From CAZBME01 sp964645835 (GTDB lineage: Bacteria; Desulfobacterota; Syntrophia; Syntrophales; UBA8958), in the NCBI GenBank assembly GCA_964645835.1, contig CAZYDG010000043.1:1-64000 (forward strand): 64,000 nt of DNA, read 5' to 3'. The position numbers and the translations under genes were made by a program. Positions 37,575 to 45,296 of this stretch are shown here, piece by piece (position 1 is the stretch's first letter; each line of letters opens with the position of its first letter). The notes under the pieces are model-generated. The model did not search any database. It was given only the letters and a program-made list of their open reading frames with translations, and was not told where the DNA came from.

Positions 37575-38343
37575 ATCGCAAAAGATCCCTATTTCGGTGG
37601 CCATCATCACCAAGGACGAGGCCCACAACCTGCCCCGGTGCCTTTCGAGCGTCGCCTTCGCCGATCAGATCGTGGTCGTCGATTCGGGCAGTACGGACGG
37701 GACGCTGGAAATTGCCCAAGCCTTCGGGTGTGACGTCTTCAGGGAACCTTGGCGAGGGGGATTCGGCGCCCAAAAGCAGTTTGCTATCGATCAATGCCAC
37801 CATGACTGGGTTCTCGTTCTCGATGCCGACGAATCGATTCCTGACGCTACGGCTGCGGCGATTGCCTGCATCGTTGAGGCGCCCGACGACAGTATTGCCG
37901 GATACAGTTTTCCCCGTAAGAACTTCTTTCAGGATCGTTGGATCCGCCATGCCGGCTGGTGGCCGGACCGGATTGTCCGCCTGTTCCGCAGGGAAATGGG
38001 CGGTATGTCCGCGGCTGCAGTTCATGAGGGAGTTGAGGTGAGAGGCAGGCTGTCGCCCCTTGAGGTTCCTCTTGAACATTTCACGGAGAGCCGTCTGAGT
38101 AAGATCCTTCAAAAGATCGACCGCTATTCCACCCTGGGAGCTCAGGAAGCCTTTGCCTCCGGACGTCGGAGTTCGTCCGGGGCTGCCCTTGTCCGGGCCG
38201 TTCTGACTTTTTTTCAGGATTATTTTTTACGGTTGGGCATTCTTGATGGCGCCCCCGGCCTTACCCTCGCAGTTACGGATTCGGTGAATAAATTTTTCAA
38301 ATATGCAAAGCTTGCCGAAATGAGCCGGAAGAACAGGAAATAG
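37564..38343 (+). CDS. Glycosyltransferase family 2, WaaE/KdtX-like
   Basis: A 259-residue enzyme starting ISVAIITKDEAHNLPRCLSS, with VVVDSGSTDGT, WVLVLDADESIPD (DxD) and AGWWPDRIVRLFRRE. This string is typical of the WaaE/KdtX group, which add glucose to the inner LPS core. The C-terminal part has HFTESRLSKILQKIDRYSTLGAQEAF and a possible membrane-associating helix. It overlaps the previous GT2 by 11 bases and lies 12 bases before the next. Confidence 0.85.
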   Translation: MRDKSQKIPISVAIITKDEAHNLPRCLSSVAFADQIVVVDSGSTDGTLEIAQAFGCDVFREPWRGGFGAQKQFAIDQCHHDWVLVLDADESIPDATAAAIACIVEAPDDSIAGYSFPRKNFFQDRWIRHAGWWPDRIVRLFRREMGGMSAAAVHEGVEVRGRLSPLEVPLEHFTESRLSKILQKIDRYSTLGAQEAFASGRRSSSGAALVRAVLTFFQDYFLRLGILDGAPGLTLAVTDSVNKFFKYAKLAEMSRKNRK

Positions 38344-38355
38344 GCAAAAGGTTTT

Positions 38356-39264
38356 ATGGATATTTCCGTCATCATCGTCAATTGGAACACCCGTGATCTT
38401 TTGAAGGATTGCCTGTCATCGGTTTTCCGCACCCTGACGAATGCCGCCTTCGAGGTGATTGTCGTTGATAACGGTTCATCCGATGGTAGCGTGGAGATGG
38501 TGCGGGAGTCCTTCCCTTCGGTCCGGCTGATTGCAAATGCCGATAATCGCGGTTTCGGGGCGGCGAACAATCAGGCCCTCCGCGTCATGAATGGCCGGTA
38601 TGCCTTACTTCTCAATTCAGATACGGTTATAACGGATCAGGCCGCATTGCGGCTTTTTTCATTTATGGAGACCCATCCCGAGGTGGCCATGGCCTGCGGG
38701 CAGCTCCTCAACCGCGATGGATCCAAGCAACATTCCTTTGCGAGTTTTCCCAACCTGATAACTATCACGACCAACACCCCCCTTCTGGAATGGCTTTTCC
38801 CTCGTCGCTATCCCAGCAAGCGCTATGATTATGCCGAACCGCGTGAAGTCGATTCGCCTATCGGGGCTTGCCTTATGGTTCGCAAGGTTGCCATGGATCA
38901 GGTGGGCATCTTCGATGAACGGTATTTCTTCTTCTTTGAAGAGACGGATTGGGCCTTTGCCATGCGGCGGGCGGGCTGGATGGTCTATTATGTGCCGGGT
39001 GTTTTCATCTATCACTTCCAGGGACAGAGCATCGGGGCGAATGTCCAGTCCCGGATCGAATTCTATCGTTCCCGTTATCAGTACTTCAAGAAGTGGAAAA
39101 GCCGACCCTACTGCGTCCTTGTCATGATGATTATCATTGTCCGTTTAACCTGCAATTGGTTTTTTACAGGCATAGCCGCTGCGGCGACTTTGGGCCTGAA
39201 TAAGGCTTTGCGGGATAAATGGGTTGTCTATTCAAGATTGCTTCTGTGGCATTTAGTCCGTTGA
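38356..39264 (+). CDS. Glycosyltransferase family 2 (rhamnosyltransferase-like)
   Basis: A 302-residue enzyme with MDISVIIVNWNTRDLLKDCL, VVDNGSSDGS, NRGFGAANNQALRV, LLLNSDTVI (DxD) and the FDERYFFFFEETDWAFAMRR acceptor-side motif. The C-terminus has one hydrophobic stretch (VMMIIIVRLTCNWFFTG), so it may be membrane-associated. The overall form is like WbbL. It ends the rfbG operon; a repeat-rich gap of about 390 bases follows. Confidence 0.85.
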   Translation: MDISVIIVNWNTRDLLKDCLSSVFRTLTNAAFEVIVVDNGSSDGSVEMVRESFPSVRLIANADNRGFGAANNQALRVMNGRYALLLNSDTVITDQAALRLFSFMETHPEVAMACGQLLNRDGSKQHSFASFPNLITITTNTPLLEWLFPRRYPSKRYDYAEPREVDSPIGACLMVRKVAMDQVGIFDERYFFFFEETDWAFAMRRAGWMVYYVPGVFIYHFQGQSIGANVQSRIEFYRSRYQYFKKWKSRPYCVLVMMIIIVRLTCNWFFTGIAAAATLGLNKALRDKWVVYSRLLLWHLVR

Positions 39265-39363
39265 AAAATACCCATCCCGCGCTTTCGCGGTAACCTCCCT
39301 CTGCACCCCCTCCAGAGGGGGACACGTCTGCTGCGTTGCGCTGCATGCTTCGCATATTTCATT

Positions 39364-39430
39364 GTAGGGTGGAACAAGCGAAGCGGTTCCACCGACAGAT
39401 GGTGGATGCGCTTCGCTTCATCCACCCTAC
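39364..39430. repeat. Double-hairpin dispersed repeat
   Basis: Ends GTAGGGTGGA (39364-39373) and TCCACCCTAC (39421-39430) are inverted. Inside are two arms, GGTGGAAC...GTTCCACC and GGTGGATG...CATCCACC, whose loops AAGCGAAGCG and CGCTTCGCTT are complementary, so the element can fold as two hairpins or one cruciform. Elements with GTAGGGTGG ends are frequent intergenic repeats in proteobacteria. Confidence 0.75.
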
Positions 39431-39449
39431 GGCTAAATTTATATTTTGT

Positions 39450-39577
39450 GCAGGCTGTTCAAAAATGCCCAGATGCAAGGCGCGCAAAAGCTGAGGAATG
39501 AGTCTCGTCCATAGAAGTACGTCGATTGACAAAGCTTGCAGTGCAACGCTGCAGATGGACGTTTTTCAACAGCCTGC
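39450..39577 (+). repeat. MITE-like repeat, copy 1
   Basis: 128 bp with terminal inverted repeats GCAGGCTGTTCAAAAA and TTTTTCAACAGCCTGC (one mismatch). The interior contains GATGCAAGGCGCGCAAAAG, GCTGAGGAATGAG and AGTACGTCGAT. The same sequence occurs in reverse orientation at 45106-45251. No coding capacity is seen, so it would be mobilised in trans if at all. Confidence 0.85.
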
Positions 39578-39657
39578 CAAGTTTTTCTTGACAATTCCCA
39601 GTGCCTATCTTAATAGTCGGTCTGTTCAACAAATGAACAGAAAGGAATGCCCGTATA

Positions 39658-40047
39658 TTGCCACTTCCGCAACCATCTTCCAGGCTTGAAGGCGAAGAGG
39701 TCTTGAATATCCTCAAGGCGATCGAGGACAATGCCGAGGTAACGCAACGTGAATTATCGTCTTCTCTGGGCATTTCCTTAGGGAAGGTCAACTTTCTCCT
39801 TCAGGCCCTTATTGAACGGGGCTTGGTCAAGGCCGATAATTTCAAAAAATCGAATCATAAAAATGCTTATTTATACTACTTGACACCCAAAGGGTTGGAA
39901 GCGAAGGTTCGGACGACTTTTCTTTTTCTTAAAAGAAAAATGGCGGAATACGAAAGACTCGAGCAGGAAATCGTGGCGCTGAAAAATGAGCTTGCCCATC
40001 ATATAGATCAAGGGCAAGAGCTTGAAGATAATGATTTTATAAAGTAG
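39658..40047 (+). CDS. MarR-family EPS-associated transcriptional regulator
   Basis: A 129-residue DNA-binding protein. The winged helix reads EVLNILKAIEDNAEVTQREL, SSLGISLGKVNFLLQALIER and GLVKADNFKKS, then YLYYLTPKGLEAKVRTTFLF and a C-terminal coiled coil (RKMAEYERLEQEIVALKNEL). This is the pattern of the small MarR-like regulators found at the head of exopolysaccharide clusters. The first codon is taken as TTG 39658; the best Shine-Dalgarno (AAAGGA, about 39641) also fits an ATG in a different frame that closes after 19 codons, so the exact start is uncertain. It sits at the boundary set by the MITE-like repeat and probably regulates the genes that follow. Confidence 0.8.
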   Translation: MPLPQPSSRLEGEEVLNILKAIEDNAEVTQRELSSSLGISLGKVNFLLQALIERGLVKADNFKKSNHKNAYLYYLTPKGLEAKVRTTFLFLKRKMAEYERLEQEIVALKNELAHHIDQGQELEDNDFIK

Positions 40048-40092
40048 TTGCGGATGTTTCTGCGGCCTTGCCGATGATTTTATGTAATCCAA

Positions 40093-40115
40093 AGGGCGGA
40101 GCTGTATCTGGATGG
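40093..40115 (+). promoter_or_regulatory. Leader motif, copy 1 (ops/JUMPstart-like)
   Basis: The 17-bp string agggcggagctgtatct (40093-40109) occurs identically at 48515-48531; the shared, looser region extends a few bases on both sides (gtaa-c-a before, ga-ggga after). Both copies sit 50-65 bases before the first gene of a long operon. GGCGG-AGC resembles the ops core (GGCGGTAGCGT) used by RfaH-type antiterminators in polysaccharide operons. A short hairpin AGCCCT/AGGGCT lies just downstream (40135-40151). Confidence 0.45.
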
Positions 40116-40172
40116 GACGACAAATAATCGTGTAAGCCCTTTTTCAGGGCTCTTAAAACGTAAAGGAGATAA

Positions 40173-41345
40173 ATGATGGACTTTATTGATCTGGCGGCGC
40201 AGCAAAAGCTGATCCTCGGGCAACTCGAAGGCAATATCAAAAATGTTTTAAATCACGGTCAGTATGTCATGGGACCGGAGATAAAGGTGCTTGAGAAAAA
40301 ACTGGCCTCTTATGTGGGAGTCAAGCATGCTATTGGTTGCGCATCCGGGACAGATGCCCTGCTCATGGCCTTGATGGCCTATGGAATTGGCCCAGGCGAT
40401 GCGGTCTTCACAACACCCTTTACATTTATCGCCACTGCAGAGGTTATCGCCCTCTTGGGCGCCACGCCTGTTTTTGTAGACATCGATCCGGATACATTCA
40501 ATATATCGCCCGTGAAACTTGAGCAGGCTATTACGGCCCTGAAAACTCAAAACTCTTCCCTGTATCCATTACCCGTAGATCAAAAAGAAGCACTTGTTCC
40601 GAAGGGAATCATCCCTGTCGATCTTTTCGGCCTGCCTGCCGATTATGATCGGATCGGTGCGATCGCGAAAGAGCATAATCTCTTCATCATTGAAGATGCG
40701 GCCCAGTCCTTCGGCGGAGATTATTACGGCAAAAAGGCCTGTGCATTAGGAAATATCGCCTGCACGTCATTTTTTCCCGCCAAACCACTGGGCTGCTACG
40801 GTGACGGCGGCATGTGTTTCACCGGCGATGACGGCCTGGCAAATGTCATGGAGTCCATTCGTATCCACGGGAAAGGCGATGACAAATACGATAACATCCG
40901 CATCGGTATCAATGGTCGTCTCGATACCCTCCAGGCAGCCATTCTGCTGGCGAAATTCGATATTTTCCCCGATGAAATCGAAAAACGGAGGGAAGCCGCC
41001 TGCCAGTATAACGATCTGATCGAGGCGGTAAACGGCTCTCTCGTCACGCCGAAAACCCCTGAAGGCTTCGGGAGCGCCTGGGCCCAGTATTCCCTCCTTG
41101 CCCAGGATGAAAAGACGAGGAACACCCTCATGAGTAACCTGAAGAAGCAAGGCATTCCCACGGCCATCTATTATCCGAAACCTCTGCACATGCAGACAGC
41201 CTTCGCCGGTTTCGGGTATTGCAAGGGGGCTTTTCCCGTATGTGAAGATTGTGCCGACCGCATCTTCAGTTTGCCGATGCATCCCTACTTGAGCCTGGAG
41301 GTCCAGCAAACGATAGCACGGGGATTGGTAATGCCGGTAGAATGA
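40173..41345 (+). CDS. DegT/DnrJ/EryC1-family sugar aminotransferase (WbpE-like)
   Basis: A 390-residue PLP enzyme. It opens MDFIDLAAQQKLILGQLEGN and continues VLNHGQYVMGPEIKVLEKKL, CASGTDALLMALMAYGIGPG, EDAAQSFGGDYYGKKA and SFFPAKPLGCYGDGG with the PLP-binding lysine. This string set is like WbpE/WlbC aminotransferases that act on UDP-3-keto-GlcNAcA and related 3-keto or 4-keto sugars. A good AAAGGAG is 9 bases upstream. It is the first structural gene of the MITE-bounded segment and follows a MarR-type regulator and an ops-like leader. Confidence 0.88.
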   Translation: MMDFIDLAAQQKLILGQLEGNIKNVLNHGQYVMGPEIKVLEKKLASYVGVKHAIGCASGTDALLMALMAYGIGPGDAVFTTPFTFIATAEVIALLGATPVFVDIDPDTFNISPVKLEQAITALKTQNSSLYPLPVDQKEALVPKGIIPVDLFGLPADYDRIGAIAKEHNLFIIEDAAQSFGGDYYGKKACALGNIACTSFFPAKPLGCYGDGGMCFTGDDGLANVMESIRIHGKGDDKYDNIRIGINGRLDTLQAAILLAKFDIFPDEIEKRREAACQYNDLIEAVNGSLVTPKTPEGFGSAWAQYSLLAQDEKTRNTLMSNLKKQGIPTAIYYPKPLHMQTAFAGFGYCKGAFPVCEDCADRIFSLPMHPYLSLEVQQTIARGLVMPVE

Positions 41346-41388
41346 GCGATAATAGCGAGTTGAAAAAAGAATTCAAAAGGATCGGATT

Positions 41389-42618
41389 ATGAACTGTCGA
41401 TTTTGCGGGCACCATCTCAAACACGAATTTATCGATTTAGTCAATTCTCCGCCTTCGAATGCCTTTTTGACAAAGGATCAACTCAATGAGCCGGAGATCT
41501 TCTACCCCCTTAAGCTTTACGTCTGCGACGCCTGCTTTCTCGTCCAGATCGATGAGTATAAGAAGTCCAGTGATATCTTTAATTCCGGGTATATCTATTT
41601 TTCCTCCTTTTCAACGACATGGCTGGCTCATGCCAGGAAATATGTTGAAATGATAATTGAGAGATTTGGATACAACCCAAAAAGCAGGGTCATCGAGATC
41701 GCTTCGAATGATGGCTATTTGCTGCAATATTTTAAAGAACGGGGGATTCCATGCCTCGGTATCGAACCTGCGGAAGGTACTGCTTTTGAAGCCAGAAAGA
41801 AGGGCATTGAAACGGTTGTGAATTTTTTCGGCAAACGATTTGCGGAGGATCTGGCGGAGCAGGGGAAAAAGGCGGATTTGTTGATCGGCAACAATGTCCT
41901 TGCCCATGTCCCGGACCTGCATGATTTTGTGGCCGGTCTAAAGATTGCCCTAAAGTCCGATGGCGTAATTACCATGGAGTTTCCGCATTTGATGCAGCTT
42001 GTGGATGATTGCCTTTTCGATATTATCTATCATGAGCACTTTTCCTACCTGTCGCTCACAACCGTCCAGTCCATCTTTAGACTGCATGGCCTCGACATCT
42101 TTGATGTCGATGAACTTCCTACCCAGGGAGGATCCCTCCGGATTTATGCGAAACATACAGAGGATCTTACTAAAGAAATCTCGAATCGTGTCGGCGCTTT
42201 TTTAGAAAATGAACGGGCAAAAGGTGTCAGCACGATGGACTATTATGAGGATTTTTCTCAGCGGGCGGACCGGATCAAATATGACCTGCTAAAATTCCTC
42301 ATCGATCAGAAGCTAAAAGGGCGCAAGATTGCAGCCTATGGGGCAGCGGCCAAAGGCAACACTCTTCTTAATTATTGCGGTATCCGAAAAGACCTCATTC
42401 CCTTCGTCGTCGATATATCGATACACAAGCAGGGGAAATATCTGCCCTGCAGCCATATTTTGGTGGTTGGCGAGGAGGAAATCAAGAAATACAAACCCGA
42501 CTATGTCCTGATCCTGCCGTGGAATATCAAAGAAGAGATTATGGCGCAGCTTGATTACATCCATGCCTGGGGCGGGCGATTTGTCGTGCCGATGCCGCGG
42601 GTCGAAGTTATTGATTAA
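41389..42618 (+). CDS. Sugar C-methyltransferase (zinc-binding, SAM-dependent)
   Basis: A 409-residue enzyme with three parts. The N-terminal zinc finger (MNCRFCGHHL...YVCDACFLVQID) is followed by a SAM-binding Rossmann domain (VIEIASNDGYLLQYFKERG, EPAEGT, GNNVLAHVPDL). The C-terminal domain has AAYGAAAKGNTLLNYCGI and PCSHILVV. This is the Methyltransf_13/14 architecture of TylC3/EvaC-type enzymes that add a C-methyl branch to NDP-4-keto or 3-keto sugars. The MEFPHLMQLVDDCLFDIIYH segment contains the active-site His/Tyr region. It follows the aminotransferase by 43 bases, so a branched amino sugar is a plausible product. Confidence 0.88.
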   Translation: MNCRFCGHHLKHEFIDLVNSPPSNAFLTKDQLNEPEIFYPLKLYVCDACFLVQIDEYKKSSDIFNSGYIYFSSFSTTWLAHARKYVEMIIERFGYNPKSRVIEIASNDGYLLQYFKERGIPCLGIEPAEGTAFEARKKGIETVVNFFGKRFAEDLAEQGKKADLLIGNNVLAHVPDLHDFVAGLKIALKSDGVITMEFPHLMQLVDDCLFDIIYHEHFSYLSLTTVQSIFRLHGLDIFDVDELPTQGGSLRIYAKHTEDLTKEISNRVGAFLENERAKGVSTMDYYEDFSQRADRIKYDLLKFLIDQKLKGRKIAAYGAAAKGNTLLNYCGIRKDLIPFVVDISIHKQGKYLPCSHILVVGEEEIKKYKPDYVLILPWNIKEEIMAQLDYIHAWGGRFVVPMPRVEVID

Positions 42619-42624
42619 TAAGTA

Positions 42625-43575
42625 GTGGAGCTACTAACAGTTGCCATAACGGGAGCGGGCAGTTTTGTAGGGACGCATCTGTTGGAGCGCCTTATGCCCT
42701 GCAAGGATTTGTACTTCAGATTGCTTGTTCATAAAAATGTGAATGCATCTTTGCGGGGGGGGGGAAATGTCTCAATCATTGAGGGCAGTCTTCTTGACGG
42801 CAAGGCGTTGAACGATTTTGTCGTGCCGGGATGCATCGTGGTCAATCTGGCCTATCTTCACGATGGCTCACTTGAGGACAATCTCGTTTCAATAGATAAC
42901 CTCACAGAGACCTGTCGCCGGGCAAAGATAAAACGTCTTATCCATTGCAGCACGGCCGTCGTTTCCGGAAGAACTTCGAATAATATCGTTACAGAAAACA
43001 CTTCCGGCAAGCTCTTGCATGAATACGAAATCATAAAAAATAATATTGAAAAAAATATACTGAAAAAATCGGATGGCTCTTTTGAAGTAGTTATTCTGCG
43101 ACCGACAGCCATTTTTGGGAAAGATGGAAGAAATCTGCTTAAACTTGCCGATTCCCTTAGGTGTGGAAACAGGTTTCTGAATTACATAAAGTCATGCACT
43201 CACCAGTTCCGCCGGATGAACCTGGTCTATATCGAGAATGTAACGGCGGCCATTGAATATCTTATAAGGGCGGATCGTTTTATAAACAGTGAAATCTTCA
43301 TTATTTCAGATGATGAGGATCCTGCCAATAATTATCGCGATATTGAAAAGTATTTAATGGCGCGAATGGGCTGCAAGCCCTATCGGGGCGCTCCGATTTC
43401 CCTGCCTTTTCCAATCTTAAAAACCATGCTTCGGCTTACGGGAAGAAGCAATGATAATCCAAATCTTCTTTACGATTGCGGGAAGCTCAAATCCTATGGT
43501 TTCGAAAAGCCTGTTTCTTTTAAAGAGGGGTTATCGCGGTTTTCCGACTGGTATATAAAGACGCATCTTTCTTGA
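42625..43575 (+). CDS. NAD-dependent sugar epimerase/dehydratase with internal G10 tract
   Basis: A 316-residue SDR starting at GTG. The cofactor loop is ITGAGSFVGTHLLERL; the catalytic YxxxK is within LLHEYEIIKNNIEKN. It would epimerise, reduce or dehydrate an NDP-sugar, likely the product of the two genes before it. A run of ten G residues (42755-42764) encodes part of ASLRGGGNV. The frame is open through it, so the gene is in the ON state here; loss or gain of a G would stop translation soon after. Codons are more AT-rich in the second half than in the neighbours. Confidence 0.8.
   Translation: MELLTVAITGAGSFVGTHLLERLMPCKDLYFRLLVHKNVNASLRGGGNVSIIEGSLLDGKALNDFVVPGCIVVNLAYLHDGSLEDNLVSIDNLTETCRRAKIKRLIHCSTAVVSGRTSNNIVTENTSGKLLHEYEIIKNNIEKNILKKSDGSFEVVILRPTAIFGKDGRNLLKLADSLRCGNRFLNYIKSCTHQFRRMNLVYIENVTAAIEYLIRADRFINSEIFIISDDEDPANNYRDIEKYLMARMGCKPYRGAPISLPFPILKTMLRLTGRSNDNPNLLYDCGKLKSYGFEKPVSFKEGLSRFSDWYIKTHLS
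42755..42764 (+). repeat. Homopolymeric G10 tract inside the epimerase gene
   Basis: Ten consecutive G bases spanning codons CGG GGG GGG GGA. It is the longest single-base G run I found in the window and lies in the 5' part of a surface-sugar gene, the classic setting for phase variation by slipped-strand mispairing. It could also be a place of sequencing error. Confidence 0.85.
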
Positions 43576-43627
43576 ATAAAGGATTTTTCTGTGATCGTGC
43601 TGAGAAAACAATTTAAGGGCTTCCATA

Positions 43628-45106
43628 TTGTCCGTAAGAAATAATGTTATTGCAAATTTTTCGGGCAACGTATGGTCGGCCCTTATGGGGCTCATCTTTG
43701 TGCCGGTTTATATCCGATTGATGGGTGTTGAAGCTTACGGAATCGTTGGGATTTATATCTCCCTGCAGGCGGTCTTTGCGGTACTCGATCTTGGCTTGTC
43801 ACAGACTTTGGCCAGAGAGATGGCGAGGCTCTCGGTGGATTCCAAGAATTTGAAGCTGATGGCGGATACGGCTCATACGCTGGAAATCATCTATTGGGTT
43901 GCCGCTGCAGGTGTCGCCCTTGTCATTGTCTTATCCTCTCATTTCATCGCCTATTATTGGTTAAACCCTCAGCAGCTGTCCAGAGAGTCCCTGCGGAATG
44001 CCTTATGGGTTATGGCTTTCGTGATTGGTATTCGCTGGCCCATGACCCTTTACATGGGGGGATTGAACGGCTTGCAACGGCAAGTATTATGCAATACGCT
44101 GCTGGCATTTTTTGCCACCCTGCAGGGCATAGGCGCGATTGCTGTCCTTTGGTTTGTCGCACCGACTATCGAAGTGTTTTTTTGCTGGCAAGCGTTGATC
44201 TCACTATTTCAGGTACTGGCTGTGCAAGTCGCTCTGTGGAGGAATCTTCCTTTCCGGGGATCGCGTTTTCGCTTGGATGTGCTGAAGGGGATATGGCGCT
44301 TTGCAGCGGGTATGACCGGTATTGCCCTGTTGGCAACGATATTGACGCAGTTGGATAAGCTTCTTCTCAGTAAGTTGCTCAGCTTGTCCGAATTTGGGTA
44401 TTATGTGTTTGCTTCGACAGTTGCGGCGGCGCTTTTCAAATTGACGAGCCCGATCTTTACGGCCTATTTGCCACGATTTACCGAGTTGGCTTCAGTCGGC
44501 GATCAAGGATTGCTAATCCGAATTTACCATCAGGGCTGCCAGTTGATGGCTTTGGTCACCGTTCCCGCGGCAATGGTCTTGGCTTTTTTTTCGATGGATA
44601 TTTTGATGTTATGGACTCGGGATGCAGGCTTGGCGATCCATTCCTTTTTATTAGTCAGCCTTTTAGTTGTCGGGAATGCTATCAATGGTTTCATGAATCT
44701 GCCCTATGCGCTGCAGCTCGCCCACGGATGGACCAAATTGGCTTTTTATCAGAATTTGATTGCTGTGATAATGGCCGTTCCCGGCTTCTTTGTTGCCACT
44801 TATTACTGGGGGGCAGTAGGCGCCGCAGCTGTCTGGATAGCAGTGAACAGCTCCTACGTTCTGATTGGCATCCAGGTGATGCACCGGCGTTTGCTGAAGA
44901 CGGAAAAGGGGCGTTGGTATAAGGAATCAGTCATTTTCCCGTCTATTGCCGGAGGAGGAGTCGCCGCCTTTTTATCATATGTGGTCCCCATACCGGCCAA
45001 TCCCTTCATGGTGGTCCTGTCTCTTACGGCGGTCAGTATTTTGATTTTTTTTAGCGTGGCATTAGCTTTACCTGATATACGCCAAAGATTGGTTCAATAC
45101 ATCTAG
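43628..45106 (+). CDS. wzx: Oligosaccharide flippase (Wzx-like, MATE/MVF superfamily)
   Basis: A 492-residue protein with about 12-14 membrane helices. It opens NNVIANFSGNVWSALMGLIF, with VPVYIRLMGVEAYGIVGIY and LDLGLSQTLAREMARL, the standard N-terminus of polysaccharide flippases. It would move a lipid-linked repeat unit from the cytoplasmic to the periplasmic face. The first codon is TTG (43628), with weak Shine-Dalgarno. Its stop codon lies directly at the edge of the MITE-like repeat copy 2. It is the only flippase in the window. Confidence 0.85.
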   Translation: MSVRNNVIANFSGNVWSALMGLIFVPVYIRLMGVEAYGIVGIYISLQAVFAVLDLGLSQTLAREMARLSVDSKNLKLMADTAHTLEIIYWVAAAGVALVIVLSSHFIAYYWLNPQQLSRESLRNALWVMAFVIGIRWPMTLYMGGLNGLQRQVLCNTLLAFFATLQGIGAIAVLWFVAPTIEVFFCWQALISLFQVLAVQVALWRNLPFRGSRFRLDVLKGIWRFAAGMTGIALLATILTQLDKLLLSKLLSLSEFGYYVFASTVAAALFKLTSPIFTAYLPRFTELASVGDQGLLIRIYHQGCQLMALVTVPAAMVLAFFSMDILMLWTRDAGLAIHSFLLVSLLVVGNAINGFMNLPYALQLAHGWTKLAFYQNLIAVIMAVPGFFVATYYWGAVGAAAVWIAVNSSYVLIGIQVMHRRLLKTEKGRWYKESVIFPSIAGGGVAAFLSYVVPIPANPFMVVLSLTAVSILIFFSVALALPDIRQRLVQYI

Positions 45107-45251
45107 CAGCTGTTGAAAAACGCCCATCTGCTGTGTTGCGCCGCAAGCTTCCCCGGCCTTCGCCGGGGCAGGCTACATCGACGTACTACTATGTATGCCT
45201 CATTCCTCAGCTTTTGCGTGCCTTGCATCTGGACATTTTTGAACAGCCTGC
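45106..45251 (-). repeat. MITE-like repeat, copy 2 (inverted relative to copy 1)
   Basis: 146 bp. Read on the minus strand it starts GCAGGCTGTTCAAAAATG and ends GTTTTTCAACAGCTGC, and shares GCTGAGGAATGAG, AGTACGTCGAT and the GATGCAAGGC string with the copy at 39450-39577. It has an extra internal hairpin (CCCCGGC...GCCGGGG) not in copy 1. The flippase stop codon TAG overlaps its first base. Confidence 0.85.
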
Positions 45252-45296
45252 ACAAAATCGAATTTTTAACAACCTGCTAGACTTAGGGTTTATTTT

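Noticed and set aside
42340..42370. Possible second cofactor loop (GAAAKGN) in the C-methyltransferase as a sign of gene fusion
   Set aside because: This segment belongs to the normal C-terminal domain of the family, so no fusion is needed.
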